64,000 nt of DNA, from assembly GCF_964204865.1 (NCBI RefSeq), contig NC_135264.1:5610001-5674000 (forward strand). The letters run 5' to 3'. Under the pieces are notes generated by a model. It was not told the origin of the DNA and made no database searches. It worked only from the letters and a program-made list of their open reading frames with translations. Position 1 is the first letter of the stretch. Each line of letters opens with the position of its first letter. Made by a program: the position numbers and the translations under genes. This DNA comes from Styela clava (taxonomy: Eukaryota > Chordata > Ascidiacea > Stolidobranchia > Styelidae). This document shows, one piece after another, positions 11,901 to 25,483 of the stretch.

Positions 11901-14783
11901 CTTTAATATCCAGCAGAAATGTATTGATTAGATAAAATACAGGGCAACAAAAACACGACCAACCTTAATATCAGTGATACAAAAGGAGCCTGTATTGGGT
12001 TACATTGATAGGGGTGTTCGGAGTCAAACATGAATAACCGGATATCTACTTTGGTGGAAAAATTATCAGCTTATATTATGACTCTGACTCGACACACTAC
12101 TGTACACGTCCCTAATGTAATATAAGTGAATAACAAAAAGCTAAATACAGTCCCGCGACAATTTCTTGCACAGATTTCACAAATTATACACAAGGTTTTG
12201 CAAGCTAACGCAAAAAACCTTGCTAACGCTAGCCATTTAGGTATTAAAATTTAAGAGCTGAAACGCCTCAAATTTTAACTACTAATTAAACTAGATTCCA
12301 ATCTGACTCCAGAATATCAAAGAATATGGGTTAGCGTGTAACTGAAATAGCTGTTAATTTGATATAACAGTAAGGATCAAGCGAATGTCTCTATAAGATT
12401 TTATTTCCATCGATATTATATGACAATAAACTTATGACACATAGACAACTCATACTTCTAAATTATTATTATTGACAGATGAAATTAGTTAAACAATTGT
12501 TTTCGAGAATCGCTTTTTAAAAAGGATCACATATATTTCATATTACTCGTTAAAATCGTCTTTCTCTTTTTTCTCTTAAAACCATCCGTTTTCACGGGGC
12601 AGGATCTTGCTCCGGCTCAATTGTTGCAAAACAATCCACATGATGGAAATCCATATACAAGAAGATGAATTATGCATATTGCTAATAATCAAATGCGAAA
12701 TATTCATTTTGGCTACATTTAATTTCGGAAGTCAATAACAGAATGTTATCGAATTTTCCAATATTATGACGTTGAAAACTATTTTTAGTGTTGATGTCAA
12801 TTTATTCAAAATTATCGGTTAATTTGTTACAGAGCATTTAACAGTATCAAGAAATGGACATAATGTATTAGATATGTGATGACACGTAAGTGAACCTTAC
12901 GATTCCCTTATCTGATTAACACATAGGTTTATGTTTGTGTCGTACGAGCTCGGGTTTCTACTAAATTATATGCTGGCAGAAGTTTATGTTAATTCAATAG
13001 AATTATATATTAGGATAAATATACACAGGAAATAAACGCTCCACATTTGGGTGAAAAATTATTGTAAAATTTTGCATGTTTACTTTTTGCTGCACCTATT
13101 GCTGTTTATAATTCAGATATCACGAATATCAACTCGATTAAGAAAATGACTTACTATTCCTTTTTACATACGAGTCTTTATTTTTAGAAAATATGATAGC
13201 ATACAATGCGCCTAATTCTTTTCTTGATATTACTCTACCCAGGTTTCAAGCCTGATTACTAATTCATTCATAGTATACGGTCTTGAGTATTTATCCGAAA
13301 TGTTCCATTTGAGTTTTGTATACTTTTGATTCGTATAATTTGTGAAACCAGTGCAAACAATTGTGACGAAACTGTATTTTGCTCCTTTCTATTTCCTTGT
13401 GTTACATTAGGGACAGATGAAGGAGGATGGAGAAGAAGAAACACCATAGTTTTCAAACATAGATATAATTTGATTAGATGAGACTAGGACAGGGAATGAA
13501 TGGGTAATCAGTAAATCGTTCTTGGTCTCGGGTTACAAATAATTTTGACGGTTAACCGCTATTCCAGGTATCATTCCCTTTTCAAATGTACACTCATTTA
13601 ATGATAATTAATTTGCACATATTTTTCCTTGTAATAAAACTAATGGGTGCTGCCAATAAATTATAACGAATACATATTTCGGAAATTATGACTGATGATG
13701 ACAGTGAATAAATAGTTCCCAATCAAAATATATTGTTCATAAATCAACCATATTCGAATTACAATAATTTTAACAATGGCTATTGAATGCAAGTTTACAA
13801 ATGCCGATTCTGCAAACGAAAATTAATATTTACGAAAAGTGCTGCCGACGCTTCACTGAATACAAAATTTAGACTCAAATTTATCATTCAAATTATGTCT
13901 GATTTCAGTATCAATAAGAATATAATACTTCTCATTATAATAAAGTAGTTTTATTCTTGCTAGTTACTAGACTAATCCATCAGGACAGTTACGAGTATTA
14001 CTACGCCAAATTTACATGAAAATTCTGTAAAAAATAACTTAACAAACCCAATTTTCATATTATCACCCGTGAATTGAGGCAATGCTGTTTTCTCATGTGC
14101 TTTTAACACCAGCCGTTGTTAACTGACTCATTTAGTCCAGTTAACTGTCAAATTTTAAGTTTTTTTATTAAATTTCCAGTTATGTAGAAAAGCTAAACTT
14201 GCTTATGGATTTGAATTGAGATGATTTCCATAACTGAATAGAATTTTTATTGTAAGAAATTAAAACGTTCGGTTTGTAGATCACAGGTCTCTGCCACTTC
14301 CTATCTCAAGAACATTCAAATTGTCTGTAACAGTATGAACGAGAAAGCTGTATTATGGAAACGCGTCAACTCAACACATTGGCCCCGATGTGGTATCCGC
14401 TATGAGATATTAACTGCCTTCGACGTACTTTTCAGAAGACCATTATATTCATTGAATCTAGCATTACGTTCTATTCAGTAGGATGTTTTTTCAAACAAAA
14501 TTAGGCATATCTTGAAGCAGTTCAATGACCGGAAAACAACGATTAGAATAACGTCATGGTGTATTTAACCGCCCCAGGGACAGACTGGAGCGAGCTAAAT
14601 GCATTCGAAAATTAAGTTACCAACTCTCGTAAATAGCTGAGAGTGTGTAGAAAATTAAGATCAGACTTCTGTATTAAGTTCATATTCATAATAATATCTT
14701 AAATAGCGTTAGGTGTAGCAGAAGGTACACAGGCGTAATTGAACGACAAAATTCCAGTTAAATATAAACCACTAGTTACTACA
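8950..14783. repeat. tandem segmental duplication, unit 1
   Basis: First of three diverged tandem units, each made of a ficolin-like gene plus its 3' flank. Blocks shared with unit 2 include the gene itself, a block at 11750-11870 matching 26300-26400, and about 13440-14740 matching 28000-29300 (for example ATTGAATCTAGCATTACG). Outside the gene, the stretch from 11163 to 14783 holds no other gene that I can support. Confidence 0.75.
9030..11162 (+). pseudogene. ficolin-like gene, copy 1 (pseudogene)
   Basis: This has the same exon plan as the intact copy at 29440-31644. Exon 1 starts at 9030 with a signal peptide (MKSYISIVFVLLLCSW) and the QEDTG-x-C start of the mature chain. A TGA at 9174-9176 replaces the serine codon of the paralogues, and the collagen-coding part and the linker exon are missing. 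Fibrinogen-domain exons at 9574-9725, 10146-10242 and 10641-10737 keep their splice sites, lengths and frames exactly. The last exon (10821-11162) is 17 nt longer than in copy 2 near 10911-10950, where a TCAAGGAC word recurs at 20-nt spacing. This shifts the frame into a TAG at 10972-10974. Beyond the shift, the C-terminal cysteines, LNGLYI and EMKMRQK are still readable. Three separate lesions make a functional product unlikely. Confidence 0.9.
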
Positions 14784-15500
14784 CTCTAAGAAATTTTTAC
14801 CGGTAATCGCCTGGCATTACATATGACAGGGATGCAGCTGCGAAACTTTAATGCAATTTTAGCGTAAAAATTACAGGAATTTCCGGTAAAATCGCCGTTA
14901 ATCACCCGTGAATTTCGCAGGATGTTACTAGTAATCCTTACAAGTTTTTTCCGGTAATTATTACCGGCAATCCGTAGTAATATTTACCGACGCTATCCTG
15001 TAAATTTACGTTTAAAATCCGGTGAACTTACATTCAAAAACCCGGTAAAAATCACCGTTATCCTCCTGGCATTACATTTTACCGGACATAATCAGTAAAT
15101 ATTACAGGCTATTATAAGAAACCGAATTTATTTACAAATAAAATGAAATTGGAAACTATGCGAATGAAACGGAAAGAAATTGTACAACAGTGATAAACCA
15201 TGAAGAAAGAAATGGTGAAAACAGTAATAAACCCTGAAGAAAAAAATTGTATAAAAAAAACAGTGATAAACCATAAAATAGAAACACTGAGGAATAGAAT
15301 GAGTGAAAAAAAAACTAAATTTCATAAAAACAGCTAAAACCTGAAAATGAGAAAATTCCAAATTTTTATATGTCAAATGGATAAGTCACATTATCATCTG
15401 AAATATAATTTAAACAGTGAAAAAGTGTAATCTGTTCAAAGCAGTGCAAGTTTCTTTGTATAAAGTTTGTGGAAGTTTTCATTGTTGATGGTATATTGAA

Positions 15501-17628
15501 TTATTGGAATTTTTCCAGTAGGGCCTGAACTTTTGGGTGTAGTCTATTTTCATCAGTCTTCTTTTTTGAGCGGGGGGCATTGTCACCAATTCCTGCGAAG
15601 TATCTGAAATGGAATGTGTAAACAGGTTCAACGACAAATATACAAAAATAAAAATAACTTTTGACTAAGTTCTAATATTTTTAGCATTAAATACTTGCCG
15701 CCAACCAATCTAATGCCCTTGCAAGCCTGAATGCTCGCAGAGTATATCTAATTAAGTGATAATATGATTGTTAAACTAGCATTCAGAATAGCTCACCGTT
15801 GTACAAACTCGTACGTTTTCTTTGCCTCCTTCGGGTATTGCATATTGAAAACGTAATAAGATCCAAAGGCGCATGTCACTGCATCGAAGAAATCTGCACA
15901 TTCAATATATAAAGACTTTTCCAATATTACATGTAGCTTTCTAGCATTGATAAGAGAGGTGCCTGAAAATATATTCAAATTATATTCTATTACAATTTTT
16001 ATCAACATATATGCGTAAAGACCGGATATAAAGAAATTGTCTTTTTCCACATTGTGGGCACAAATGGCGTTCTGGATATTAGCCGTGATCATTCACATTA
16101 TGTCAAAAAGCATGGGATGTCTGTGTAGATACAGACCAATATCATGAAGTGTATAGGTTATAACGTTTTTCTGATAAAATTAAACAAAAAAAACATTCTT
16201 ACCACGAATGATAACTGTTGGTGTTGGCTGCACAACCTCACATATTCTCTCGTCTGTTACATCTTCCTATAGATGGATAAAATAAAGGATTGAGTAATGT
16301 ATATGATAAAATATATCATTAAAATTCCCAAATATCACACCCCATATCGTTAACTGCCAGATGGACCTGACCAAATATTTAACTTACAAATTTAAAATAA
16401 ACCTCACTAGGAAGAATAAGTAGTTTTTTTACACAATTCCAAAATTGTACCCACATCAAATATCTGGTAAATGGATGATAATTCCTCTTTGAAATAACAT
16501 GCCAAGAGATCCAGAAATCTCAAAGTTTTTGGAGCTTTAGACTGATGCTTCTCACACTCGACCTTTATGGATGAAGCCAAGATCAACACCATCAGTTTCG
16601 AGAATTTTCAAATCATTCAGCAAAGGCTTGAAAATATCTTCAACGCTCGAAGATTCAAGATATTTTTCTTTCACCAGCAATACCAGCTGAATAGAGTTTA
16701 TTTTGGATCGACAATATGGATAGATGTTTCCCAGAGACAAATAACAAGCCAGAATTTTATGCTTTCTTTTGGCAGATCCTAAGGGATTAACAATTTCGAA
16801 AGCATCTTGATATAAGATTATTTGAAGTCGAGGTAACGAGTTATTACATTGAAAAAATGTATTATTCATAATAGTTTCTCCATCCTTTACATCTACTTGA
16901 TGTCCATCATTGCAAGGGGGATTCAAAAACTGTTGTCTGATAGAAGAAAATTTGAACAAAGCTCTTATAGACTGTAAAATTGGGACATATTCATAGGTTG
17001 CCGGCTCCAAATATTCACGGTTAGTAGAACGCCCTATATTGAAAGATATTGGTTCAACAAATGGAAATTGTCGTTTGTAAAATTGTTCAGGAGAATATTT
17101 CGTTCGGAGAGTGCCATCACTGATTGGATTTGACATTAGTGCATTAGAAACAGAACTCTGCAGCTCCTCAATTACGGATTCAGGAACACCCCCACTGGTT
17201 GAGATATTTTTGATGACATCCAACACAATTTCACTTTGTTTGATTATGAGCAATGATTTTTGGTGTATTATTTTGTCAATTGTGATACCGGGAACCAAAT
17301 GTCTATATTGTAGAGATGCATAAAAAAGCGCACTTTGTTTATAAAATATTTCTGAAGGATTTTCTGATATTGCCACTGGTTCCACGTCGGAAAAGTTTGT
17401 TTCAGCTTCAGTATCTATGGATGAAGATGTTGCTCCACATATTGGATAATGTATGGATTTATGACAACGATAAATATGACTACAGAGTGATCTATAATTG
17501 CTGTAATCTTTCAAGCAGTTTATATAAGGGCAAATAATCACTGATCCAAATTTAGTATGAGTCTTCAAATGCTTCAAAATTTCTTTCAAATTATCTCCTT
17601 TGAAACTACAGGAAGCAATGCAGCAATT
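15501..17628 (-). pseudogene. C2H2 zinc-finger protein gene inside the insertion, internally deleted
   Basis: The minus-strand frame is open from 17628, starting CCIASCSFKGDNLKEIL and then KHLKTHTKFG, a C2H2-like finger. A second finger follows with C-x4-C ... H-x4-H. A TTCCTGTAG acceptor near 17610 may begin the exon. The frame continues to 16552, ending LETDGVDLGFIHKGRV. The 3' part is a clean exon chain: a frame to 16455 (KAPKTLRFLDLLACYFKEEL), then 16266-16203, 15962-15797 and 15603-15501. GT/AG signals and phases agree for the last three, ending YYVFNMQYPKEAKKTYEFVQ, RYFAGIG and stop. From memory this resembles a large family of unannotated metazoan C2H2 proteins, in which a long central part separates these two blocks. 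Here they abut in different frames, so the middle appears deleted. Confidence 0.65.
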
Positions 17629-18263
17629 TTATTAACTTCCATGGATTATCAAAATTTAAATACTTTCCATGTGATGTTACTGTGTTAACAAAAATAAAAT
17701 TGTGATTTTATATTTAGTCTACTACAATATTGTAATACCATAGACAATAATCAATCAATCAATAGAGCAGCGGTCTCAATATCCAGATATCACTGGAAAA
17801 TAACAATCGGCTGTTTTTGTCACTAGATTTTAAACAGAAACAGCAGCTTACATACCGGTACCATACTGTTAGCTATTTTTGCCCTTCGATTTATAGAAAG
17901 TGTCAGAGAGTAGACAATATACACAAACATTTAAATGCTGAATGTACCAGAACATACCGCTACGACTGTACAACTGTAGTCTATCAGGATACGATATTCT
18001 ATTACTACATTATCGGCATTCGCTGCAGATTATATGAACTCTGGAACAAATCAAACTTTAAAAGGGATGTACCGGTACACTTAATGTGACTTGCAGCCTT
18101 ATACCAATACAGTCTGATAAAGTCCAGAAGTCATTGTACCGGTAGTTATTGTTAAGTTTAAAAAATACTTCAATAACTACTGAACTTATGTACCGGCAAT
18201 CACTGAATCAGTTAAGACTATCTGTTAGGTACCGGTACCGTACATCACCAAAATTTTATTAGT

Positions 18264-19727
18264 TACCGTAAAAGCGCCTAACTTCGGACAGTTCCTAACT
18301 TCGGACAAAATTTTTGAACGGCCATATCTTGGCTAAAACGCGCCGTATATTGCTAATTTTAATTATTATAGGTTGCGCTGTTATATCTACATCTATTCTC
18401 ATCTTTTTTAATGTTGCATAATTATTTTTTTGGTAAAAAAAACGGAAATTTTGCCGAAAATTGACTGCCCGGCATTCAACGGCGCAGAGCGTCGCTCCTA
18501 CTGCAGCTATCATCGTCAAAATACCATCATTCGGTAGAGGGCGACAACAATGTATATAATTTATTTGAGTGATCGCAAGATGTCGTACGAGATTTAAATA
18601 AAACCTAAAATTCTGAATTATAAATTCCGTAAGAATATTAAGATTTCACGCAGCGTCAAAAATTACGTCAACCTCACGTAGATTATTTTTCGCTCACTTC
18701 CGACACGACGTCACACTGCGTCGCGGAAATGAATTTTGACGCCAGACACAACGGAGCCAATATGACAATTTCCGTTTAGATAAAGACGGCGTTCCAATGT
18801 AATATTTTTGTATTTTGTTCGGTCATGTATGAATATATGCCAAAATTACATTAATGAAAAAACATGTCACACTTAATCGATGACGTTAAAAATCGAATAT
18901 ATAAAACTATGATAATTCCAACGTCCATATGGCACAGTGCACTGACTTAACCATTATTTTATGATTAGTAGTCGAAATGACAGTTATTGAATACGGCCTG
19001 GGTAAATTTTATTCACTCGAAATTAAAAATAAATTTAATCTCCAACAAATAAACGGGACCTACATGTTAACAAGATTAAGTTGAATTTTAAATTAAAATT
19101 TACAATCGGATTTACCGTGTGTTTGATATAAATTATCATTTATAAAGATAACCGCGCAGAATAAAAAAAAGCTATCCGTCGAGAATATTAATACTTCAAA
19201 GACTTCGATAGAAGCCCGTTAAAATACTTCATTGTGGATTGAAACGGTTTGCATCAGATATATTTACGTATGCATTTCCTGATTAAAATGACTAACGTGT
19301 TATTATACTCATCTGAAGTATCGAAAATAACGAACGAAAGATGTAAACATAGGACGACGGAAGTTTCAAATAATGCATTTTCGTCGTGACGTCAATGTTA
19401 CGTTACGACGACGATCGAGCGTCTTATCTTCACGCAACGACGTGATTACGTCATCCGCATCGGAAGCCTCATTCTCTCTGTGCGTCGCGGTTACGCAGTG
19501 AAGAAAATGACTGTCCGAAGTTAGGGCAGTGAAGGATAACGGTCAGATGGCAAGAAATATCGATTATTTCAATAGTAAAAATAGTCCAATTGAACCGAAA
19601 TTTGCAGGGAATGTAAATTACCGCACGAATGTTTTACCGAGCAATTTTGGTACCGTTTGGACAATAAATGGCCGAGTTATTGACGAAAATATAGTAATTT
19701 TGTCCGAAGTTAGGCGCTTTTACGGTA
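18264..19727. mobile_element. nested 1.46-kb element with perfect 27-bp TIRs
   Basis: Positions 18264-18290 and 19701-19727 are exact reverse complements over 27 bp (inner part CGCCTAACTTCGGACA). They begin and end with TA, compatible with a TA target duplication. A second CTAACTTCGGACA word lies inside the left end (18295-18307), and an inverted partner lies near 19510-19524, giving four copies in a mirror arrangement like transposase-binding repeats. The interior is CpG-rich near both ends (several TGACGTC-like words) and has no recognisable coding sequence. It is probably a non-autonomous transposon that landed in the larger insertion. Confidence 0.8.
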
Positions 19728-20169
19728 CCGTACCGTTGACCTTAACGTGGCCGATATCGGTACAGTCAGACAGTTAGTCTAAATCTGTAAATGCAGAAAT
19801 GGGTAAAAAGCAATGCTGCAAGTCCGCAGGTCCGAAAAATATAAACTAGGAAACCCTAGGTCTTGTCTGATCTCAAAAACATATAACGGTACCGTACCGT
19901 ACCGGTATCCAAAACATGATGCAGTGATGGGGGGTCTTACTACTTACTGCAAGTGCAGTTTCAAGTATTCTGTGGCATCTGCAGCTGCCGCAAAACCATG
20001 GCGGTATTTCCATACCATGGCCGCTACGGCCAAACTCATGGCAACTGACTTTTTAGCTGCCACAAACCAATGTCGAGCTGCCGTCACCGCGGCAGCAAAT
20101 TGAAAACCAATGGCAGGTAAAATTTTGCTGCCGTAACCGCGGCAGGTGGGCCGTAAAGACAGGGCTGTC

Positions 20170-20866
20170 TATTATGGTGACAAATATTGTGTAAGTTGGA
20201 ACGTTTTTCCTATGGATACAGTTTTGATTGATTTGGGGTTAGGGTTAGGGTTTAAGTAGATATAATTCCACATGATCAATTAAAATCTGGTACATTAATT
20301 TGTGAATATACCGTTAATACTGATTACTGAATACTGAATAGCGCTATAAAACCATGGCAAGAGCTGCCGCGGTTCGTTCGTGGCAGGAGCTGCCATGAAG
20401 TGGTAAAAACTGCGCCTCACTTCCTGAATACAGCGCGAAACACCGCAAAGAGCGCAAAAGAGCGCGAAACAGCGCAAAATAGCGCGAAACAGCGCAAAAC
20501 GGAGGAAAACAGCGCGAAACAGAAGGAAACCAGCGCAAAACAGAGGGAAACAGCGCAAAACAGGAGACGCAGTCATTACCACCTCCTGCCACGAAAGAAC
20601 CACGGCGCCTCTCGCCATGGTTTTATGGCGCTATTTCCGGTATATTTACAAGGTTATGTACCGGATTATTGGTCATCATGCGAAATTTTATCTATCTTTT
20701 TGGTGCTCCAGAAGTATGTGCACCAATATGTCGCACAACCTGATTCCGCTACACACACACACTTCTGGAGGTCCCTTTTTACCTAACCCTAACCCTAAAG
20801 CCAACCATATCCACATGGAAAATGTTCTAAATTATAGTACCCAAAATGTGTCACCAGCAGGCCATT
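20170..20866. repeat. diverged inverted repeat with telomere-like motifs
   Basis: Arms at about 20170-20253 and 20782-20866 are imperfect reverse complements. Each ends internally in a short telomere-like run: GGGGTTAGGGTTAGGGTTT at 20235-20253, and CCTAACCCTAACCCTAAA at 20782-20799. They enclose the fold-back element at 20335-20640. The GGTTAGGGTT word also occurs in the fold-back element near 46270, so it is more likely part of a repeat family than a true telomere scar. Confidence 0.6.
20335..20640. repeat. nested fold-back element, ~0.3 kb
   Basis: Arms of about 60 bp (20337-20396 and 20577-20636) pair as reverse complements around ATAAAACCATGG and CGTGGCAGGAG. The loop consists of irregular GCGCGAAACA / GCGCAAAAG repeats on the plus strand. 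The open frames seen here on both strands are a by-product of this simple repeat, which lacks stop codons. Confidence 0.65.
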
Positions 20867-20940
20867 ACAGCATTACTGGCTACATACGTTGGTTTGTGTT
20901 TTTAATTTGCTGCCGTGGTAATCCAACTCAAAACAAGGGG

Positions 20941-21144
20941 GTCTTACTACTTACTGAATACAGCGCGAAACACCGCAAAGAGCGCAAAACAGCGCAAAAG
21001 AGCGCGAAACAGCGCAAAATAGCGCGAAACAGCGCAAAACGGAGGAAAACAGCGCGAGCCCTCTGTTTTGCGCTGTTTTGCGCTCTTTTGCGCTGTTTCG
21101 CGCTCTTTGCGGTGTTTCGCGCTGTATTCAGTAAGTAGTAAGAC
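20941..21144. repeat. near-perfect ~200-bp palindrome of GCGCAAAA repeats
   Basis: The left arm begins GTCTTACTACTTACTGAATA and continues with GCGCGAAACACCGC and GCGCAAAACA repeats. The right arm is the mirror image, ending CAGTAAGTAGTAAGAC at 21144, with the centre near 21045. Part of the same sequence also occurs as single copies at about 20425-20560 and 19935. It would form a very stable hairpin. It is probably a fold-back transposon or an inverted duplication of the loop of the neighbouring element. Confidence 0.75.
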
Positions 21145-21729
21145 CGGTGATGGGTACGGTACCGTACCAGGGTACGGTACGATAGATCAGTATCGTATTC
21201 TACGGTACAGAAGTATCGAATCCTATTTAGACAGTAATAGTTGGCACTAAAACAAACACAACACATACATTATGACATTTGCAAACCCAAATCTGCATAT
21301 CGCCCAACTATCCTGCTTCCGGTACGGTAACAATAACAACTGACGATAACCAACAAACGGACAAAGAGCATCGCTCAAAGTCCAATTTTACAAGTCAAAA
21401 GACAAAGAATCGGATGGCGTGATAATTCACGTGATTGAATACCGCCTCTTGGCTGCTGTCTTTTAGCAGTGTGCGCACGCAGTGTTATATACTGCCCCGC
21501 CCCCAATGCCTGTAATATTTACCGTTTTTTTTTCGTAAAATCCGTTACCGACTCATTTTTGTAATTTTTTACCCACAAAATGAGGGGAAAATTTACCGAA
21601 CATTTCTTAGAGATTTTAACTATAGTTAAAATGTATCTTCGAGTATCGTTGAGTATATTTTACAAAACGTTTTATTCAATTGAATAAAAATATACTTATA
21701 TTATATATTACAGATAAATTAACAGTAAA

Positions 21730-24340
<2,611 letters not shown>

Positions 24341-25058
24341 ACGAATTTTATATGGTTTACATATAATATCCATTAGCCAGCATTTGTAAAATATATACTT
24401 TACAACAATATTAATAATAACTTATACAAATCGAGAGTTTTTTTATGATGGATATATTAAATAGATTCATAAAGATTTCTTGATATACTCTAGCTTTTTT
24501 ATATTAACAATAGCTAGTTTATCGCATATCGTTTTGTCGCTCTTCCAATGCAAATGATCTTGCAATGTTTGCAGAAGTTCAAGCTAAGTAATGGACTATG
24601 ACGTGATCAATCAATATTAATATTGACAAATTGCAATAAATTTATATATATATATATATATATATGATCTGCAAACGTTGAAGGGAAGTTTTGGAAAATT
24701 ATTTGCGCCTGGCCGATAATCTTTTTTTGTATATTGCATAATGGGCATGCCATTTCGTTTGTTCCACAAAAAGCCACGTTTCTCAAATTGCTTTGAAATA
24801 TGACATAAAAAGGATATCAACTGGGCCATCGTATCAGAGTGTGACGCTTTCAATTCATCAAAAATAGGTGTGAGCAGTTTTGAGAGGAAAATTCATTATT
24901 TTTTTCATATATTGACTTAAATCTTACGTTAAAGGACTATTTGGCATCCCTGATAATTAAAGGTAACATTACGGAACGGGTACCCAAACCAATAATACGG
25001 TCACAGTATATTGAATACATTGATCTAAGCGTGCAATCTTACTACAAATCTATTACGG

Positions 25059-25483
25059 CAGGGGTCGGCAACCTTTTGTCGCTCGTGGGCCAAAATTAAG
25101 GTTGCAAGTCATTGGCGGGCCGCACATATTTTTAGAAAGTTGAAAAATCGAACGGATGATACTCTTTTATCATAAAAATTAAGCAGTGATACATCTCTCG
25201 AATAGAATATAGATTTATTTCCTCATTGCATCTCATAAAATTCCATTTGAATATTTTCGGCGCCATTGAACCCTTTGCACTTAGCATCAACTTTTCTGCG
25301 TTTTGTTGCCATTTGCTTAATTATAATTAAATTATATGCTCAATAAACGAGTAATTGTGAATTATATAATCGTTAGGTTATAATACAAAAAATATATTTG
25401 TCAAAACGAATGTTTTGTTACCATAATTTAGTGAAGCGTCGCGGGCCGAATCCGGCCCGCGGGCCGTAGGTTGCCGACCCCTG
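25059..25483. mobile_element. hAT-type MITE with perfect 8-bp target duplication
   Basis: A 425-bp element with 16-bp perfect terminal repeats (CAGGGGTCGGCAACCT at the left, its reverse complement at the right), flanked on both sides by TATTACGG (25051-25058 and 25484-25491). GCGGGCCGC-type motifs lie just inside both ends. It has no coding capacity. The near-identical termini and exact target duplication indicate a fairly recent insertion. Confidence 0.92.

Larger units (their letters stand above)
14784..21612. mobile_element. 6.8-kb TIR-bounded insertion upstream of ficolin copy 2
   Basis: The ends are CTCTAAGAAAT (14784-14794) and its exact reverse complement (21602-21612). Both subterminal regions are rich in short ACCGGTAA / TTACCGG words, densest at 14800-15110. 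The flanks on either side align with the uninterrupted sequence upstream of copy 3 (about 29290-29410), so the segment is an insertion into the duplicated unit. It carries a decayed zinc-finger gene on the minus strand (15501-17628) and a right half packed with other elements: a 27-bp TIR element, fold-back repeats, and GGTACC / GTACCG-rich DNA. No target duplication was identified. An autonomous or composite DNA transposon is inferred; the superfamily is not assigned. Confidence 0.75.

Noticed and set aside
15128-15376. 82-codon minus-strand frame rich in Phe and Tyr
   Set aside because: It is the complement of a purine-rich local repeat (AACCATGAAGAAAGAAATGG and variants) inside the transposon.
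16567-17537. Plus-strand open frames over the zinc-finger gene
   Set aside because: They are antisense to the minus-strand C2H2 gene, which has the recognisable finger pattern and a coherent exon chain.
20295-21266. Several overlapping open frames on both strands with repeated RCFALF / KQRKTAQ-type peptides
   Set aside because: They come from the GCGCGAAAC / GCGCAAAA simple repeat and its palindrome, which lack stop codons in many frames. The peptides are periodic and mirror one another on the two strands.
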